This document shows, piece by piece, positions 16,697 to 25,700 of a stretch of 34,522 nucleotides of DNA; position 1 is the stretch's first letter, and each line of letters opens with the position of its first letter. The notes under the pieces were generated by a model. The model did not search any database. It was given only the letters and a program-made list of their open reading frames with translations, and was not told the DNA's origin. Source of the DNA: Prevotella sp. (GTDB taxonomy: Bacteria > Bacteroidota > Bacteroidia > Bacteroidales > Bacteroidaceae); assembly GCA_024697405.1 (NCBI GenBank), contig JAILFU010000223.1, positions 1 to 34,522 of the forward strand, written 5' to 3'. The position numbers and the translations under genes are program-made.

Positions 16697-17013
16697 TACT
16701 TAATCACCTCCCCTGACTTTTTGGCCACACGGATGACGTTCTTTCCCTCGTGCTTGATGGAAACACGGGTGGGCTTTCCGCTCTTCGGGTCAATCAAACT
16801 TAAATTTGAGATATGGATGGGAGCCTCGACCTTCTCGAAGCCGCCCTGAGGATTCTTGGCACTGGGCTTTGAGCTCTTGTTGACGATGTTCACACCCTCA
16901 ACGATGGCACGCTGCTTCTCTACCAAGACCTTCAGCACCTTACCAGTCTTGCCCTTGTCCTCACCGGTCAGGACGTAGACTGTATCGTTTTTTCTGATAT
17001 GTAACTTGCTCAT
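16696..17013 (-). CDS. rplX: 50S ribosomal protein L24
   Basis: The 105-aa L24 has the KOW motif at its N terminus ([27 protein letters not shown]), the [19 protein letters not shown] segment and [20 protein letters not shown]24 initiates 50S assembly near the 5' end of 23S rRNA. It lies 21 bp after rplN and overlaps rplE by one base. Confidence 0.98.
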   Translation of the reverse strand: MSKLHIRKNDTVYVLTGEDKGKTGKVLKVLVEKQRAIVEGVNIVNKSSKPSAKNPQGGFEKVEAPIHISNLSLIDPKSGKPTRVSIKHEGKNVIRVAKKSGEVIK

Positions 17014-17034
17014 TACTTCTTATTACTTTAATTG

Positions 17035-17400
17035 TTAAAGAACCTCAGGTGCCAAAGAAACGACCTTCATGTTTACTGCACGCAGCTCGCGGGCCACGGG
17101 GCCGAAGATACGGCTGCCACGCAGTTCGCCGGCATTGTTCAGAAGCACACAGGCATTGTCGTCGAAACGGATATATGAGCCGTCAGCGCGACGAATTTCC
17201 TTCTTGGTGCGGACAATCAGAGCCTTCGACACTGTACCTTTTTTCACGTCGCTCGTAGGAATGGCGTTCTTGATGGCAACAACGATGATGTCGCCCACGC
17301 TGGCATAGCGGCGGCGTGTGCCGCCCAGCACGCGAATGCACAGGGCTTCGCGGGCACCGCTGTTATCAGCTACTGTAAGTCTTGATTCTGCTTGTATCAT
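17035..17400 (-). CDS. rplN: 50S ribosomal protein L14
   Basis: The 121-aa L14 is typical in length and motif: [54 protein letters not shown] and [13 protein letters not shown]14 forms part of the intersubunit face with L19 and contacts 16S rRNA. It starts 2 bp after rpsQ. Confidence 0.98.
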   Translation of the reverse strand: MIQAESRLTVADNSGAREALCIRVLGGTRRRYASVGDIIVVAIKNAIPTSDVKKGTVSKALIVRTKKEIRRADGSYIRFDDNACVLLNNAGELRGSRIFGPVARELRAVNMKVVSLAPEVL

Positions 17401-17402
17401 AA

Positions 17403-17660
17403 TTACTTAGCTTTTTCTACGATTTGTACTAATCTCCAGCGCTTCGTCTTCGACAGCGGGCGGGTCTCCATGATGAGCACCGTGTCGCCGATGTTGCACT
17501 CATTCTTCTCGTCATGTGCATGGTACTTCTTCGTCTTCTGGACGAACTTACCATAAATGGGGTGCTTCTCCTTGAACTTGGCAGCGATAACAATGGTTTT
17601 ATCCATCTTGTTGCTGATTACGACACCCTGTCTTGTCTTTCTTAAATTTCTTGTTTCCAT
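17403..17660 (-). CDS. rpsQ: 30S ribosomal protein S17
   Basis: Start placed at [17 protein letters not shown] (85 aa); an ATG three codons earlier would add a non-conserved MVQ. Signatures are [35 protein letters not shown] and the OB-fold strand [16 protein letters not shown]17 binds 16S rRNA early in assembly. It lies 11 bp after rpmC and 2 bp before rplN. Confidence 0.97.
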   Translation of the reverse strand: METRNLRKTRQGVVISNKMDKTIVIAAKFKEKHPIYGKFVQKTKKYHAHDEKNECNIGDTVLIMETRPLSKTKRWRLVQIVEKAK

Positions 17661-17671
17661 CTGGACCATTG

Positions 17672-17866
17672 TTATTTGTTAAGTTCTCTCTGACGGAGCA
17701 CCGTCTTCATACGTGCGATGTCGCGACGTGCGGCCTTGATCAGTGAGGGGTTCTCCAGCGGAGTGACATGGTGGTTGAACTTCATCTGGTTGTACTTGGC
17801 AACCGACTCTTCGATGCGCTCGGCCAGGTCTTTGGTCTCGAGCTCCATAATTTCCTTCGTCTTCAT
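17672..17866 (-). CDS. rpmC: 50S ribosomal protein L29
   Basis: The 64-aa two-helix L29: [36 protein letters not shown] and the conserved [16 protein letters not shown]29 is near the exit tunnel and helps dock trigger factor and SRP. It is 5 bp after rplP and 11 bp before rpsQ. Confidence 0.97.
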   Translation of the reverse strand: MKTKEIMELETKDLAERIEESVAKYNQMKFNHHVTPLENPSLIKAARRDIARMKTVLRQRELNK

Positions 17867-17871
17867 ACTAA

Positions 17872-18300
17872 TCAGGCATTTTTATCGTAGTCACGTCTCA
17901 CAACAAACTTAGTCTTCACGGGCAGCTTCTGGGCACCGAGGCGCAAAGCCTCCTTGGCCACGTCGAAGGGAACGCCCTCTACCTCGAAAAGGATACGGCC
18001 GGGCGTGACGGGGGCCACCCATCCTGCGGGATCACCCTTACCTTTACCCATTCGCACGTCAGCAGGCTTGCGGGTGATGGGTTTGTCGGGGAAGATGCGA
18101 ATCCACACCTGACCTTCACGGTTCATGTATCGGTTGATGGCAACACGAGCTGCCTCAATCTGACGGCTGTCAATCCACTTGGCATCCATAGTCTTGATGC
18201 CGAAGCTGCCGAAAGCCAGCGTTGTACCTCTGTGGGCGTTGCCTTTGTTGCCGCGCCCGTCCTGAGGCCTTCTGTATCTTACTCTCTTAGGCTGTAACAT
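17872..18300 (-). CDS. rplP: 50S ribosomal protein L16
   Basis: The 142-aa L16 starts [20 protein letters not shown] and contains [20 protein letters not shown] and [20 protein letters not shown], both family signatures. L16 shapes the A-site region of the 50S and is needed for peptidyl transfer. It is 19 bp after rpsC and 5 bp before rpmC. Confidence 0.98.
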   Translation of the reverse strand: MLQPKRVRYRRPQDGRGNKGNAHRGTTLAFGSFGIKTMDAKWIDSRQIEAARVAINRYMNREGQVWIRIFPDKPITRKPADVRMGKGKGDPAGWVAPVTPGRILFEVEGVPFDVAKEALRLGAQKLPVKTKFVVRRDYDKNA

Positions 18301-18319
18301 GATAGCTTCTCTTTAACTT

Positions 18320-19060
18320 TTAACGGTTGTTTCTTTTCTTGTCACCACCACGGAACTTACGGCCGTCCCTTCCTGCGCCGGCATTGCCGCGCACGCCCTG
18401 CTTCTCCTGCGAGAAGTTGGGGGCCAGGTCAACCTTGCCATAGACTTCACCACGGCAGATCCACACCTTAATGCCCAGCAGTCCGACCTTGGTAAGAGCC
18501 TCTGCCTGGCAGTAATCGATGTCAGCACGGAAGGTGTGTAAAGGCGTACGGCCTTCCTTGAGCATCTCGCTGCGTGCGATTTCTGCACCGTTCAGACGTC
18601 CCGAGATTTGGACTTTAATACCCTCAGCGCCAGCACGCATGGTGTTGGCAATAGCCTGCTTGATAGCACGGCGGTAAGCGATCTTGCCCTCAATCTGGCG
18701 AGCGATGTTCGTGGCAACGATCGTAGCGTCGAGTTCCGGACGCTTCACCTCGAAGATGTTGATCTGAATCTCCTTGTCGAAGAGCTTCTTCAGCTCGTCC
18801 TTCAGATTGTCCACCTCCTGACCACTCTTACCAATGACGATGCCCGGGCGAGCCGTGCAGATGGTGATGGTGACCAGCTTCAATGTGCGCTCGATGACAA
18901 TCTTCGACACGCTGGCCTTTGCCAGACGCTCGTTGAGGTACTTGCGGATTTTCTGATCCTCTACCAGGTTGTCTCCGAAGTCCTTGCCTCCGAACCAATT
19001 TGAATCCCAACCACGGACGATGCCGAGACGGTTGCTAATCGGATTTACTTTCTGTCCCAT
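18320..19060 (-). CDS. rpsC: 30S ribosomal protein S3
   Basis: The 246-aa S3 starts [20 protein letters not shown], has a KH-type domain with [20 protein letters not shown], and the C-terminal signature [14 protein letters not shown] and [17 protein letters not shown]. It ends in a basic Gly/Arg/Lys tail. S3 lines the mRNA entry tunnel and contributes to mRNA helicase activity. It follows rplV by 4 bp. Confidence 0.98.
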   Translation of the reverse strand: MGQKVNPISNRLGIVRGWDSNWFGGKDFGDNLVEDQKIRKYLNERLAKASVSKIVIERTLKLVTITICTARPGIVIGKSGQEVDNLKDELKKLFDKEIQINIFEVKRPELDATIVATNIARQIEGKIAYRRAIKQAIANTMRAGAEGIKVQISGRLNGAEIARSEMLKEGRTPLHTFRADIDYCQAEALTKVGLLGIKVWICRGEVYGKVDLAPNFSQEKQGVRGNAGAGRDGRKFRGGDKKRNNR

Positions 19061-19064
19061 TCTA

Positions 19065-19472
19065 TTATTCTTTTACGTCATTAGTTTTAGCGTCAACGAA
19101 CAGGGTCACGTGGTTGCTACGCTTGCGGATACGATATCCGCGACCCTGCGGTGCCGGTCTCATTCGCTTCAGAGTAACGCCTTCATCGACGAAGACGCGG
19201 GTGACGAAGAGCTCGCCGGCCTCGGCCTTGCGGTCGTTCTTCTGCTCCCAGTTGGCAATGGCCGAGCGGAGGAGTTTCTCCACGTCGGCGGCGGCAGCCT
19301 TCTTCGAGAAGTGAAGCACACCGAGTGCGCGGTTCACCTCCATGCCGCGAATCATGTCGACGACATAGCGCATCTTGCGCGGAGAAGAGGGGCAGCCTTT
19401 CAGCTTTGCAAAATACTGTGTCTTAAGAGCTGCTTTTCTTTCTTCAGCCTTAATATGTTTTCTTGCTCCCAT
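19065..19472 (-). CDS. rplV: 50S ribosomal protein L22
   Basis: The 135-aa L22 has the core [40 protein letters not shown] and the beta-hairpin that reaches into the exit tunnel, ending [20 protein letters not shown]. Macrolide contacts in other species map to this hairpin; no deletion is visible. The 42-bp gap upstream is a TTTAC-rich spacer with an 8-9 bp period. Confidence 0.98.
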   Translation of the reverse strand: MGARKHIKAEERKAALKTQYFAKLKGCPSSPRKMRYVVDMIRGMEVNRALGVLHFSKKAAAADVEKLLRSAIANWEQKNDRKAEAGELFVTRVFVDEGVTLKRMRPAPQGRGYRIRKRSNHVTLFVDAKTNDVKE

Positions 19473-19514
19473 TTTACTTTCTTACTTTTTTTACTTTTTT
19501 ACCTTTCCCCGGCA

Positions 19515-19781
19515 TTACTTCTTGTTGCCAGCGTGCCCGCAGAAGCGGCGTGTGGGTGCGAACTCACCGAGCTTGTGGCCCACCATGTTCTCAGTAATGT
19601 AGACAGGGATGAATTTGTTACCGTTATGAACTGCAACAGTGTGCCCCACGAAATCGGGGGAAATCATTGATGCCCTGGCCCAAGTCTTCACGACGTTCTT
19701 CTTGCCGCTCTCATTCATAGCGAGAACTTTCTTCTCCAGAGAGACGTTGATGTACGGACCTTTCTTTAATGAACGACTCAT
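19515..19781 (-). CDS. rpsS: 30S ribosomal protein S19
   Basis: The 88-aa S19 has [39 protein letters not shown] and the C-terminal [20 protein letters not shown]. It lies in the 30S head, pairs with S13 and contacts A-site tRNA. It follows rplB by 25 bp. Length and motifs are normal. Confidence 0.98.
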   Translation of the reverse strand: MSRSLKKGPYINVSLEKKVLAMNESGKKNVVKTWARASMISPDFVGHTVAVHNGNKFIPVYITENMVGHKLGEFAPTRRFCGHAGNKK

Positions 19782-19806
19782 AATTATCTCAGTTTAAACT
19801 TCGTGA

Positions 19807-20634
19807 TTACTTCTTGTTAGCTCTTTCAATGATGTACTTGTTAGAAAGCTTCTTCGGTGCACGCGTCTTGAGGCCCTTTGCATACAGACCCTTGCGCGAG
19901 CGCGGATGTCCGCCGCTCTGACGGCCTTCACCGCCACCCATCGGGTGGTCGTGCGGGTTCATCACGACGCCGCGGTTGTGCGGACGGCGGCCCAGCCAGC
20001 GTGAGCGGCCTGCCTTGCCCGACTGCTCCAGGGCGTGGTCGGAGTTGCCTACGGCACCAACGGTAGCCTTACAAGCGGAAAGCACTTTGCGGGTTTCTCC
20101 CGAGGGGAGCTTCACCACACAGTAGTTTCCTTCACGAGAAGTAAGCTGAGCAAAATTACCAGCCGAACGAACGAGCAGGGCACCCTGTCCGGGACGGAGT
20201 TCAATGTTGTGAATCACCGTACCCACAGGAATGTTGGCCAGGGGGAGGGCATTGCCAATCTCTGGTGCTGCCTCGGCCCCGGACAGCAGCGTTGTGCCAA
20301 CCTGCAGCCCATTGGGAGCAATAATGTAGCGTTTTTCACCATCTGCGTAGAAAAGCAGAGCGATGCGAGCCGAGCGGTTCGGATCATACTCAATAGTCTT
20401 CACTACGGCAGGAACACCATCTTTCTCTCGCTTGAAGTCAATCAGACGATACTTCTTCTTGTGGCCGCCGCCCATGTAGCGGACAGTCATCTTGCCGGTG
20501 TTGTTTCGGCCACCGGTAGAACGCTTACCGTAAACGAGAGACTTTTCTGGCACGGATGCAGTAATATCCTCGAACGTGCCAATAACCTTGTGTCTTTGGC
20601 CCGGAGTTACGGGCTTTAATTTACGTACTGCCAT
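19807..20634 (-). CDS. rplB: 50S ribosomal protein L2
   Basis: The 275-aa L2 shows the RNA-binding core [37 protein letters not shown] and the C-terminal [20 protein letters not shown] with [13 protein letters not shown]2 is essential for subunit association and peptidyl transfer. The usual NPVDHPHGGGEG motif reads [12 protein letters not shown]: the first His of the DHPH segment is kept and the second is Met, which I take for a lineage variant. It follows rplW by 5 bp. Confidence 0.98.
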   Translation of the reverse strand: MAVRKLKPVTPGQRHKVIGTFEDITASVPEKSLVYGKRSTGGRNNTGKMTVRYMGGGHKKKYRLIDFKREKDGVPAVVKTIEYDPNRSARIALLFYADGEKRYIIAPNGLQVGTTLLSGAEAAPEIGNALPLANIPVGTVIHNIELRPGQGALLVRSAGNFAQLTSREGNYCVVKLPSGETRKVLSACKATVGAVGNSDHALEQSGKAGRSRWLGRRPHNRGVVMNPHDHPMGGGEGRQSGGHPRSRKGLYAKGLKTRAPKKLSNKYIIERANKK

Positions 20635-20639
20635 TTCTT

Positions 20640-20936
20640 TTATTCAATATTGCTGTAAATATCAATTTCCTCGCCCTCCTTCAGAGTAACGATCGCCTTC
20701 TTGTAGGCGCTCTTATGTCCCTTCACGAGACCTGCCTTCGTATAGCGCTGGCTGCGCTTGCCGGCGTAGCGCATCGTGTTCACCGACTCTACAGTGACGT
20801 TGTACTGGGCCTCAACTTCCTTCTTGATCTCAATCTTGTTAGCCTCAGGACGCACCACGAAGCCATACACGTTGGGGCGCTTCTCCGTGACGTCGGTCAT
20901 CTTCTCAGTGACCAGTGGTTTGATGATAAATGCCAT
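20640..20936 (-). CDS. rplW: 50S ribosomal protein L23
   Basis: The 98-aa L23 starts [20 protein letters not shown] and has [40 protein letters not shown]. It is at the tunnel exit and docks trigger factor and SRP. It is 41 bp after rplD; that gap is AT-rich with TTT recurring every 7-8 bp. Confidence 0.98.
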   Translation of the reverse strand: MAFIIKPLVTEKMTDVTEKRPNVYGFVVRPEANKIEIKKEVEAQYNVTVESVNTMRYAGKRSQRYTKAGLVKGHKSAYKKAIVTLKEGEEIDIYSNIE

Positions 20937-20977
20937 GTCTATATATTATTTGACAATTTACTGTTTACGATTTTGAT

Positions 20978-21604
20978 TCATCCCAGAATTCCGTCAACGA
21001 CGTCCAACGACTTCTCCGTGATGATCAGGACATCGGCGTTCAACACTTTGTACGTATTGACCTTCTCTGCCTCAATCACCTCGGCGCGCTGCAAGTTACG
21101 AGCCGACAAATATACGTTTTTATTTGCGTTTGGCAAAACAAGAAGCAGTTTCTTGCCGTCGACTTTAAGATTTTTAGCAATATTTACAAATTCTTTAGTC
21201 TTCGGAGCGTCAAAGGAGAAATCTTCCACCACCAGGATGGCGTTCTCCTGAGCCTTGCAGCTCAATGCCGACTTGCGGGCAAGTTCCTTTACTTTCTTGT
21301 TCAGCTTGAAGCTGTAGTCGCGGGGTTTGGGACCAAACACGCGGCCGCCGCCACGCAGCAGGGGCGAGTTGATGTCGCCATGACGTGCGCCGCCGCCGCC
21401 TTTCTGGCGTCCGAGCTTGCGTGTGGAACCGCTGATCTCGCTGCGCTCCTTCGACTTGGCGTTGCCCTGGCGCTGGTTGGCCAGATACTGCTTCACGTCC
21501 AGATAGACGACGTGCTCATTAGGTTCAATCCCGAAGATAGCCTCGTTCAGGGTTACCTTTCTTCCGGTCTCCTGACCTTTGATGTTCAATACACTAACTT
21601 CCAT
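20978..21604 (-). CDS. rplD: 50S ribosomal protein L4
   Basis: The 208-aa L4 begins [20 protein letters not shown] and has the tunnel loop [20 protein letters not shown] with [20 protein letters not shown], then the C-terminal Rossmann-like half. L4 lines the exit tunnel; in E. coli it also represses the S10 operon by binding its leader. It starts one base after the rplC stop. Confidence 0.98.
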   Translation of the reverse strand: MEVSVLNIKGQETGRKVTLNEAIFGIEPNEHVVYLDVKQYLANQRQGNAKSKERSEISGSTRKLGRQKGGGGARHGDINSPLLRGGGRVFGPKPRDYSFKLNKKVKELARKSALSCKAQENAILVVEDFSFDAPKTKEFVNIAKNLKVDGKKLLLVLPNANKNVYLSARNLQRAEVIEAEKVNTYKVLNADVLIITEKSLDVVDGILG

Positions 21605-21605
21605 T

Positions 21606-22217
21606 TTACTTCTTGATTAAGAGGGTTGAACCATTGCATCCTGCGACACTGCCCTTGATGACGAGCAGGTTCTTCTCGGGGATGACCTTTAACACCTTCA
21701 GGTTCTGCGTTGTCACGCGGTCGCCACCCATGTGGCCACCCATGCGCATTCCCTTGAACACTTTTGCGGGGTAAGAGCAGGCACCGATAGAACCGGGCTT
21801 GCGCAGACGGTCGTCCTGACCGTGGGTGCTCTGACCGACACCGCCGAAACCATGGCGCTTCACAACACCCTGGAATCCCTTACCTTTCGATGTGCCTACA
21901 ACGTCTACGAACTCTGCGTTAGCGAAAAGCTCTACGGTGAGCGTATCACCCAGGTTGTAGTCCTCATCAAACTTGAACTCGGCCAAGTGGGCCTTCGGGG
22001 TTGTGCCGGCTTTCTTGAACACGCCCATCATCGGCTTTGTGGTGTTCTTCTCTTTAGCCTCGCCAAAACCCAGCTGGACGGCCTTGTACCCGTCCTTCTC
22101 AATGGTTTTGACCTGTGTCACAACGCAAGGACCAGCTTCAATCACTGTGCACGGTATGTTCTTACCGTCACTGAAAACGGATGTCATTCCGATTTTCTTT
22201 CCTAATAATCCTGGCAT
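21606..22217 (-). CDS. rplC: 50S ribosomal protein L3
   Basis: The 203-aa L3 starts [20 protein letters not shown] and has the conserved [40 protein letters not shown] and [13 protein letters not shown] segments. L3 is one of the first 50S assembly proteins and reaches the peptidyl transferase centre. It is the first gene of this block, behind its own promoter and a leader of about 180 nt with a 12-bp stem. rpsJ, which normally precedes it in Bacteroidetes, is not in the window. Confidence 0.98.
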   Translation of the reverse strand: MPGLLGKKIGMTSVFSDGKNIPCTVIEAGPCVVTQVKTIEKDGYKAVQLGFGEAKEKNTTKPMMGVFKKAGTTPKAHLAEFKFDEDYNLGDTLTVELFANAEFVDVVGTSKGKGFQGVVKRHGFGGVGQSTHGQDDRLRKPGSIGACSYPAKVFKGMRMGGHMGGDRVTTQNLKVLKVIPEKNLLVIKGSVAGCNGSTLLIKK

Positions 22218-22263
22218 TTCAGTTTTTAATGTTTAAAATAATGTAGATATATTGTTTTTTGTC

Positions 22264-22313
22264 CTTTTTAAGTGTCACCACGCTTGCAAAAACCCAAACA
22301 CACACTTAAAAAG
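22264..22313 (-). promoter_or_regulatory. rplC leader hairpin (12-bp perfect stem)
   Basis: CTTTTTAAGTGT (22264-22275) and ACACTTAAAAAG (22302-22313) are exact reverse complements separated by 26 nt. In the rplC mRNA leader this folds into a 12-bp stem whose large loop contains GTTTGGGTTTTTGCAAGCG. The following RNA is A-rich, not U-rich, so it is not an intrinsic terminator. A ribosomal-protein autoregulatory leader is plausible (inference). Confidence 0.6.
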
Positions 22314-22405
22314 AGAATCAGTCTATTTCCTTTTTCGGAAGCTAAACCGTTCTTTTTCAGCGTATTGATAGCCTATAGCCAGCGCAATAACCACTTTTGC
22401 GGGTG

Positions 22406-22437
22406 CAAAGGTACGCATTTTTTTTCATTCCTGCAAA
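22406..22437 (-). promoter_or_regulatory. Strong promoter of the rplC ribosomal operon
   Basis: On the minus strand TTTG (22434-22437), a 20-bp spacer and TACCTTTG (22406-22413) match the full Bacteroidetes consensus. A-rich tracts extend upstream (about 22414-22455), resembling an UP element. Transcription would start near 22399, giving a leader of about 180 nt before rplC. It is the best promoter in the window. Confidence 0.85.
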
Positions 22438-22532
22438 TTTTTTTAGCATTTTTTTCGACGCCATACCTATCTTGGCCCCAAAGAATAATCATTTCCTGTC
22501 TCATTCGTTTCCATATAATATAGCATCATTCT

Positions 22533-22737
22533 GAAAAAAGCGAGCTACATGCGCTACATTGAGGAGCAACATGCTGAATTGCAGCCTGTAATTTGTAGCT
22601 ACAGCAACCTGTTTGGCGCTACCTTGGTAGCCACACCCTCTGCTGATGGCCCCCTCGGCAATACTCCCTATAGAATTCGCCCAAAAAGTGCCGTCATTTT
22701 TCCAAGACGTGCCGACGTCTGGAAAAATGGCGGCACT
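22533..22737. repeat. GTAGC-rich element, copy 2 (diverged, left arm and hairpin core)
   Basis: It aligns with 3428-3593: GAAAAAAGCGAGCTACATG, then GCGCTACATT, the palindrome TGTAGCTACA (22594-22603), GCGCTACCTTGGTAGCCACA (22616-22635), then CTCCCTATAGAATTC matching CTCTCTAGAGAATTC of copy 1, and GTGCCG at the core. Its first 70 bp match the right arm of copy 1 even better (CAACATGC then ATTGCAG-like sequence). The right arm is missing or reduced to an ACTCCGG remnant by the giant gene's stop. Confidence 0.7.
22687..22737. repeat. Long hairpin (23-bp arms, 4-nt loop) after the giant gene
   Basis: The arm 22687-22710 (AGTGCCGTCATTTTTCC then AAGACGT) and the arm 22715-22737 (ACGTCTGGAAAAATGG then CGGCACT) are complementary except for one G-U/A-C position and one extra A, around the loop GCCG. 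It lies 27 bp downstream of the giant gene's stop. No U tract follows in the transcript, so it is not a standard terminator, though it may protect or end the mRNA. Confidence 0.8.
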
Positions 22738-22764
22738 ATTCAAATGGACAGAGTACGAATTTAG

Positions 22765-25700
22765 TTACTCCGGATCCTTTGTACAGGTTACCGTCGTGCG
22801 GATGGCACGGGCACCGTTGCTGCCGGCTCCGAAGTATTTGTAGAGGGCCTCGATGGCGTCGGCGGGCGTGATGTTGTTGTCGCCGTTCAAGTCGGCGGCG
22901 GCGGCATTGAAGCCGTTCTGCACCACACCGAAGTAGTGGTAGAGAATCATGATGGCATCGGCGGGTGTCACCTTCCCGTCGCCATTCACGTCGCCCGGCA
23001 GGACTGTCGTGCCGTCGTTGAAGTTCAGCACGACGGACGTGACGGTGGCATCGTCCAGCTGGATGTAGGCGCGGCAGGCGTTGAGCGTAGTTTCGCCGAC
23101 GGGATAGAATACCGTGCTGTTGTCACTGAAGAGCAGGTCGCTCGTGGTGAGGGTGACGGGGCTGTAGCCGCCGATGAACTTGCCGCCCGTGAAGCTGACC
23201 GTCTGGCGGGCCTGCGCAGCAGCGCTGTTGTCGATGGTGCCCCCCGGAAACACGGGATTCTCGATGTCCGTAGGATCAATGTCGGCAGAGGGCTTCAGCA
23301 TCAGTCCTCCGTTGTCGTTCAGCGTCCACTGACTGCCAAGGAAATCTACGTAACGGGAATCATTGACGCTGCCGCCTCCAATAATTAATATAATTTCTAA
23401 TCCCCTCCAGGTTCCCTGCGTGATGCGTTCATCATGATGCATACAGTTACTGATGTTGATCGTACCCCCGTCAGTCATCACTAGGTTGATATCTCCAATA
23501 TATTCGTGGTCATCCTCAAAATAAATCTGTTGGTTATTGGAGTATATGCCAGTGGCCCAGCAAGTCACGAGGGTGAGAGTACCACCAGCGGAGCCGCCAC
23601 CACAGAAGACTCCGATATAGGAGGAAGAGAGGTTGCCAGTCAGCATGCAGTTGGAGATGGTGGTGGCCGATGTAGTGCCGTGGCCCAGGATGCCGCCGAT
23701 ACTCGACGGGCCGCTCACCGATGCCGCCATCCAGCAGTCGTGGATGCTGTTCGTGCCGCCCAGGGCAGCGCCAACGATGCCGGCGCAATAGTTTCTACCC
23801 TTCACGGAACCCGTCACCTTCACGTTACGGATGGTGGCGCCTCGGATGTAGCGGAACGGCGCGGCATACTCGGCCCCTGAGTCATTGATGCTGACGTCGA
23901 GCGTATGGCCGTTGCCGTCGAAGGTTCCGCAGAACGGGTGGTCGGCCGTGCCCACCATGTCAGACACATGGATGTCGGCACCCAGCAGCACATTCTTCCC
24001 GGCAAAGGTCTCGCCTGTCTCCACGCGCTGGGCGAAGACTGTCCATTCGGCGTCAGTGTTGATGATGAGCTTGGCACCGTTGGTCCACTTGACAAGGAAG
24101 GGCTGTCCAGCCTCGATAAGTCCACCTCGCTCCTCCGAGGGGGAAGATTGACCCCCATCCCCTCCTTCTTCCAAGGGAGCCACCTCCTTGAAGTTCAGCG
24201 TCAGCGTACCGCCGCTGAAGTTCGATGTGGCGGCATCCAGCACCCTCAGCGTGGCATCGGCCAAGGACGAGGAGGCTATCTGCGTAGCATCCATGCTGAA
24301 CGGCAGGCACAGCGTGTTCCACTCGCCGTCGCGCGAGAGCGTCCTGTCTTTCAGGACCACCACCTTATGGTCTGTATTGCCGCTGGCCACGACCGCCTCG
24401 ATGGTCGCGCTGTTGTCGGAGGCATCGGCCAGATTCATCCCCCATCCGGCGTAGAGCGTCACACGGCCGTCGGCATCGAAGGGGATGGCGGTGGCTGGCG
24501 AGGACATAGCCGCATCGGTGTACCAGCCTGCAAAATCGTCACCGATGGAAGATCGGTCGCTGCCGAAGACAGCATGGAAGGCACCGTTACCCGTATTGTG
24601 GCAGTCAAGCAGCAGATCACTGGTATCGGCGATGGGACCATAGGTACCGGTAAAGCAACCCTCTTGGAAGGTGACTGGTGTCGGAGCAATATTGCTGATT
24701 GTCACGCCTTTGAACAGCGGATTGTCGATGGAAGCGCCACCATCAGCCCACTTCACGATATATGGCTTGCCGGCATCGATAGTCGTGGCTTCCATGAAGT
24801 TCAGCGTCAGTATGCCGTCGGTGAAGTCCGAGCTGTTCATCCTCTTCACGATGGCGCCCTCGAGGGGAGAGCCCTCCAGTGATGCGCTGAAAGGCAGGCA
24901 CAGCGTGTTCCAGCTGCCGTCGCGGTGGAGTGTGTAGCCCTGAAGTATCACATCATGCTTTTGCCCGTCGTTAATGGCGACAACGTCGGCTTTGCCTGCT
25001 AAGGGTATGTAGTTATCAGTGGTGAAAGTGGCTAAATCCGACCATTCAGAATGGGAGCCATTCCACATTCTCATCCTGTACTCGTATGTGGTTTGCGGGC
25101 TGAGTCCTGTCAATGTAATGTTGCGTTCTGAGGATGTCTGGCTTGTCCAGTTATCTGACGTCCGATAGATATTTACATTGTCGACTATGAGCCAAGAGTC
25201 ATGTTTGCTCCTGTGGCGGAAGGCAATGTAGCCTTCCTCGCCAATGAGGTCGCTAAGGGATATCTCATAATAACCTTGATCGGTTGTATGAATACTTGAG
25301 GGTTCTATCGTAGCAAGCACTCTCTGGCTATCGGGATCAAGCAAACTTGAGACAGCACTTTTGAAGAACAGCACCTCAGCCTTATCATACTCCCCGTCAA
25401 AATCATTGCTTAAGGGGAAGAAAAATGCCTGGAAATACAAGGTTCCTCCGGATATGGTCATCCTTGGCGTATAAAGCCAGTCATCAATATCGAGGGTTTC
25501 TGTATATGTTGAATTATTGTAAGTCACTGTGCGATAATTGATTGAAATAGCGATATTACTTCCGTTCGCTCTCTGGCATTGCCAGGCACCAGTACCGGCT
25601 GAATGAAAGAAATTTCCATTTCTATCGTAAGCGCTCCATCCTTGCTGGCCGTTGAGGAAGCCTTCATTGCAACTTTCAAAGTCTTGGTGGAGCTGGGTCG

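Larger units (their letters stand above)
22438..22764. other. Intergenic stretch between the rplC promoter and the first giant gene
   Basis: It holds A/T-rich upstream promoter sequence up to about 22455, about 75 bp with no visible signal (22456-22532), and copy 2 of the GTAGC element (22533-22737) reaching within 28 bp of the giant gene's stop codon. No gene is supported here. Confidence 0.7.

Noticed and set aside
22272..22523. 83-codon plus-strand frame, examined as a possible gene or missing rpsJ
   Set aside because: Low-complexity, Phe-rich translation running antisense through the rplC leader and promoter; no similarity to S10.
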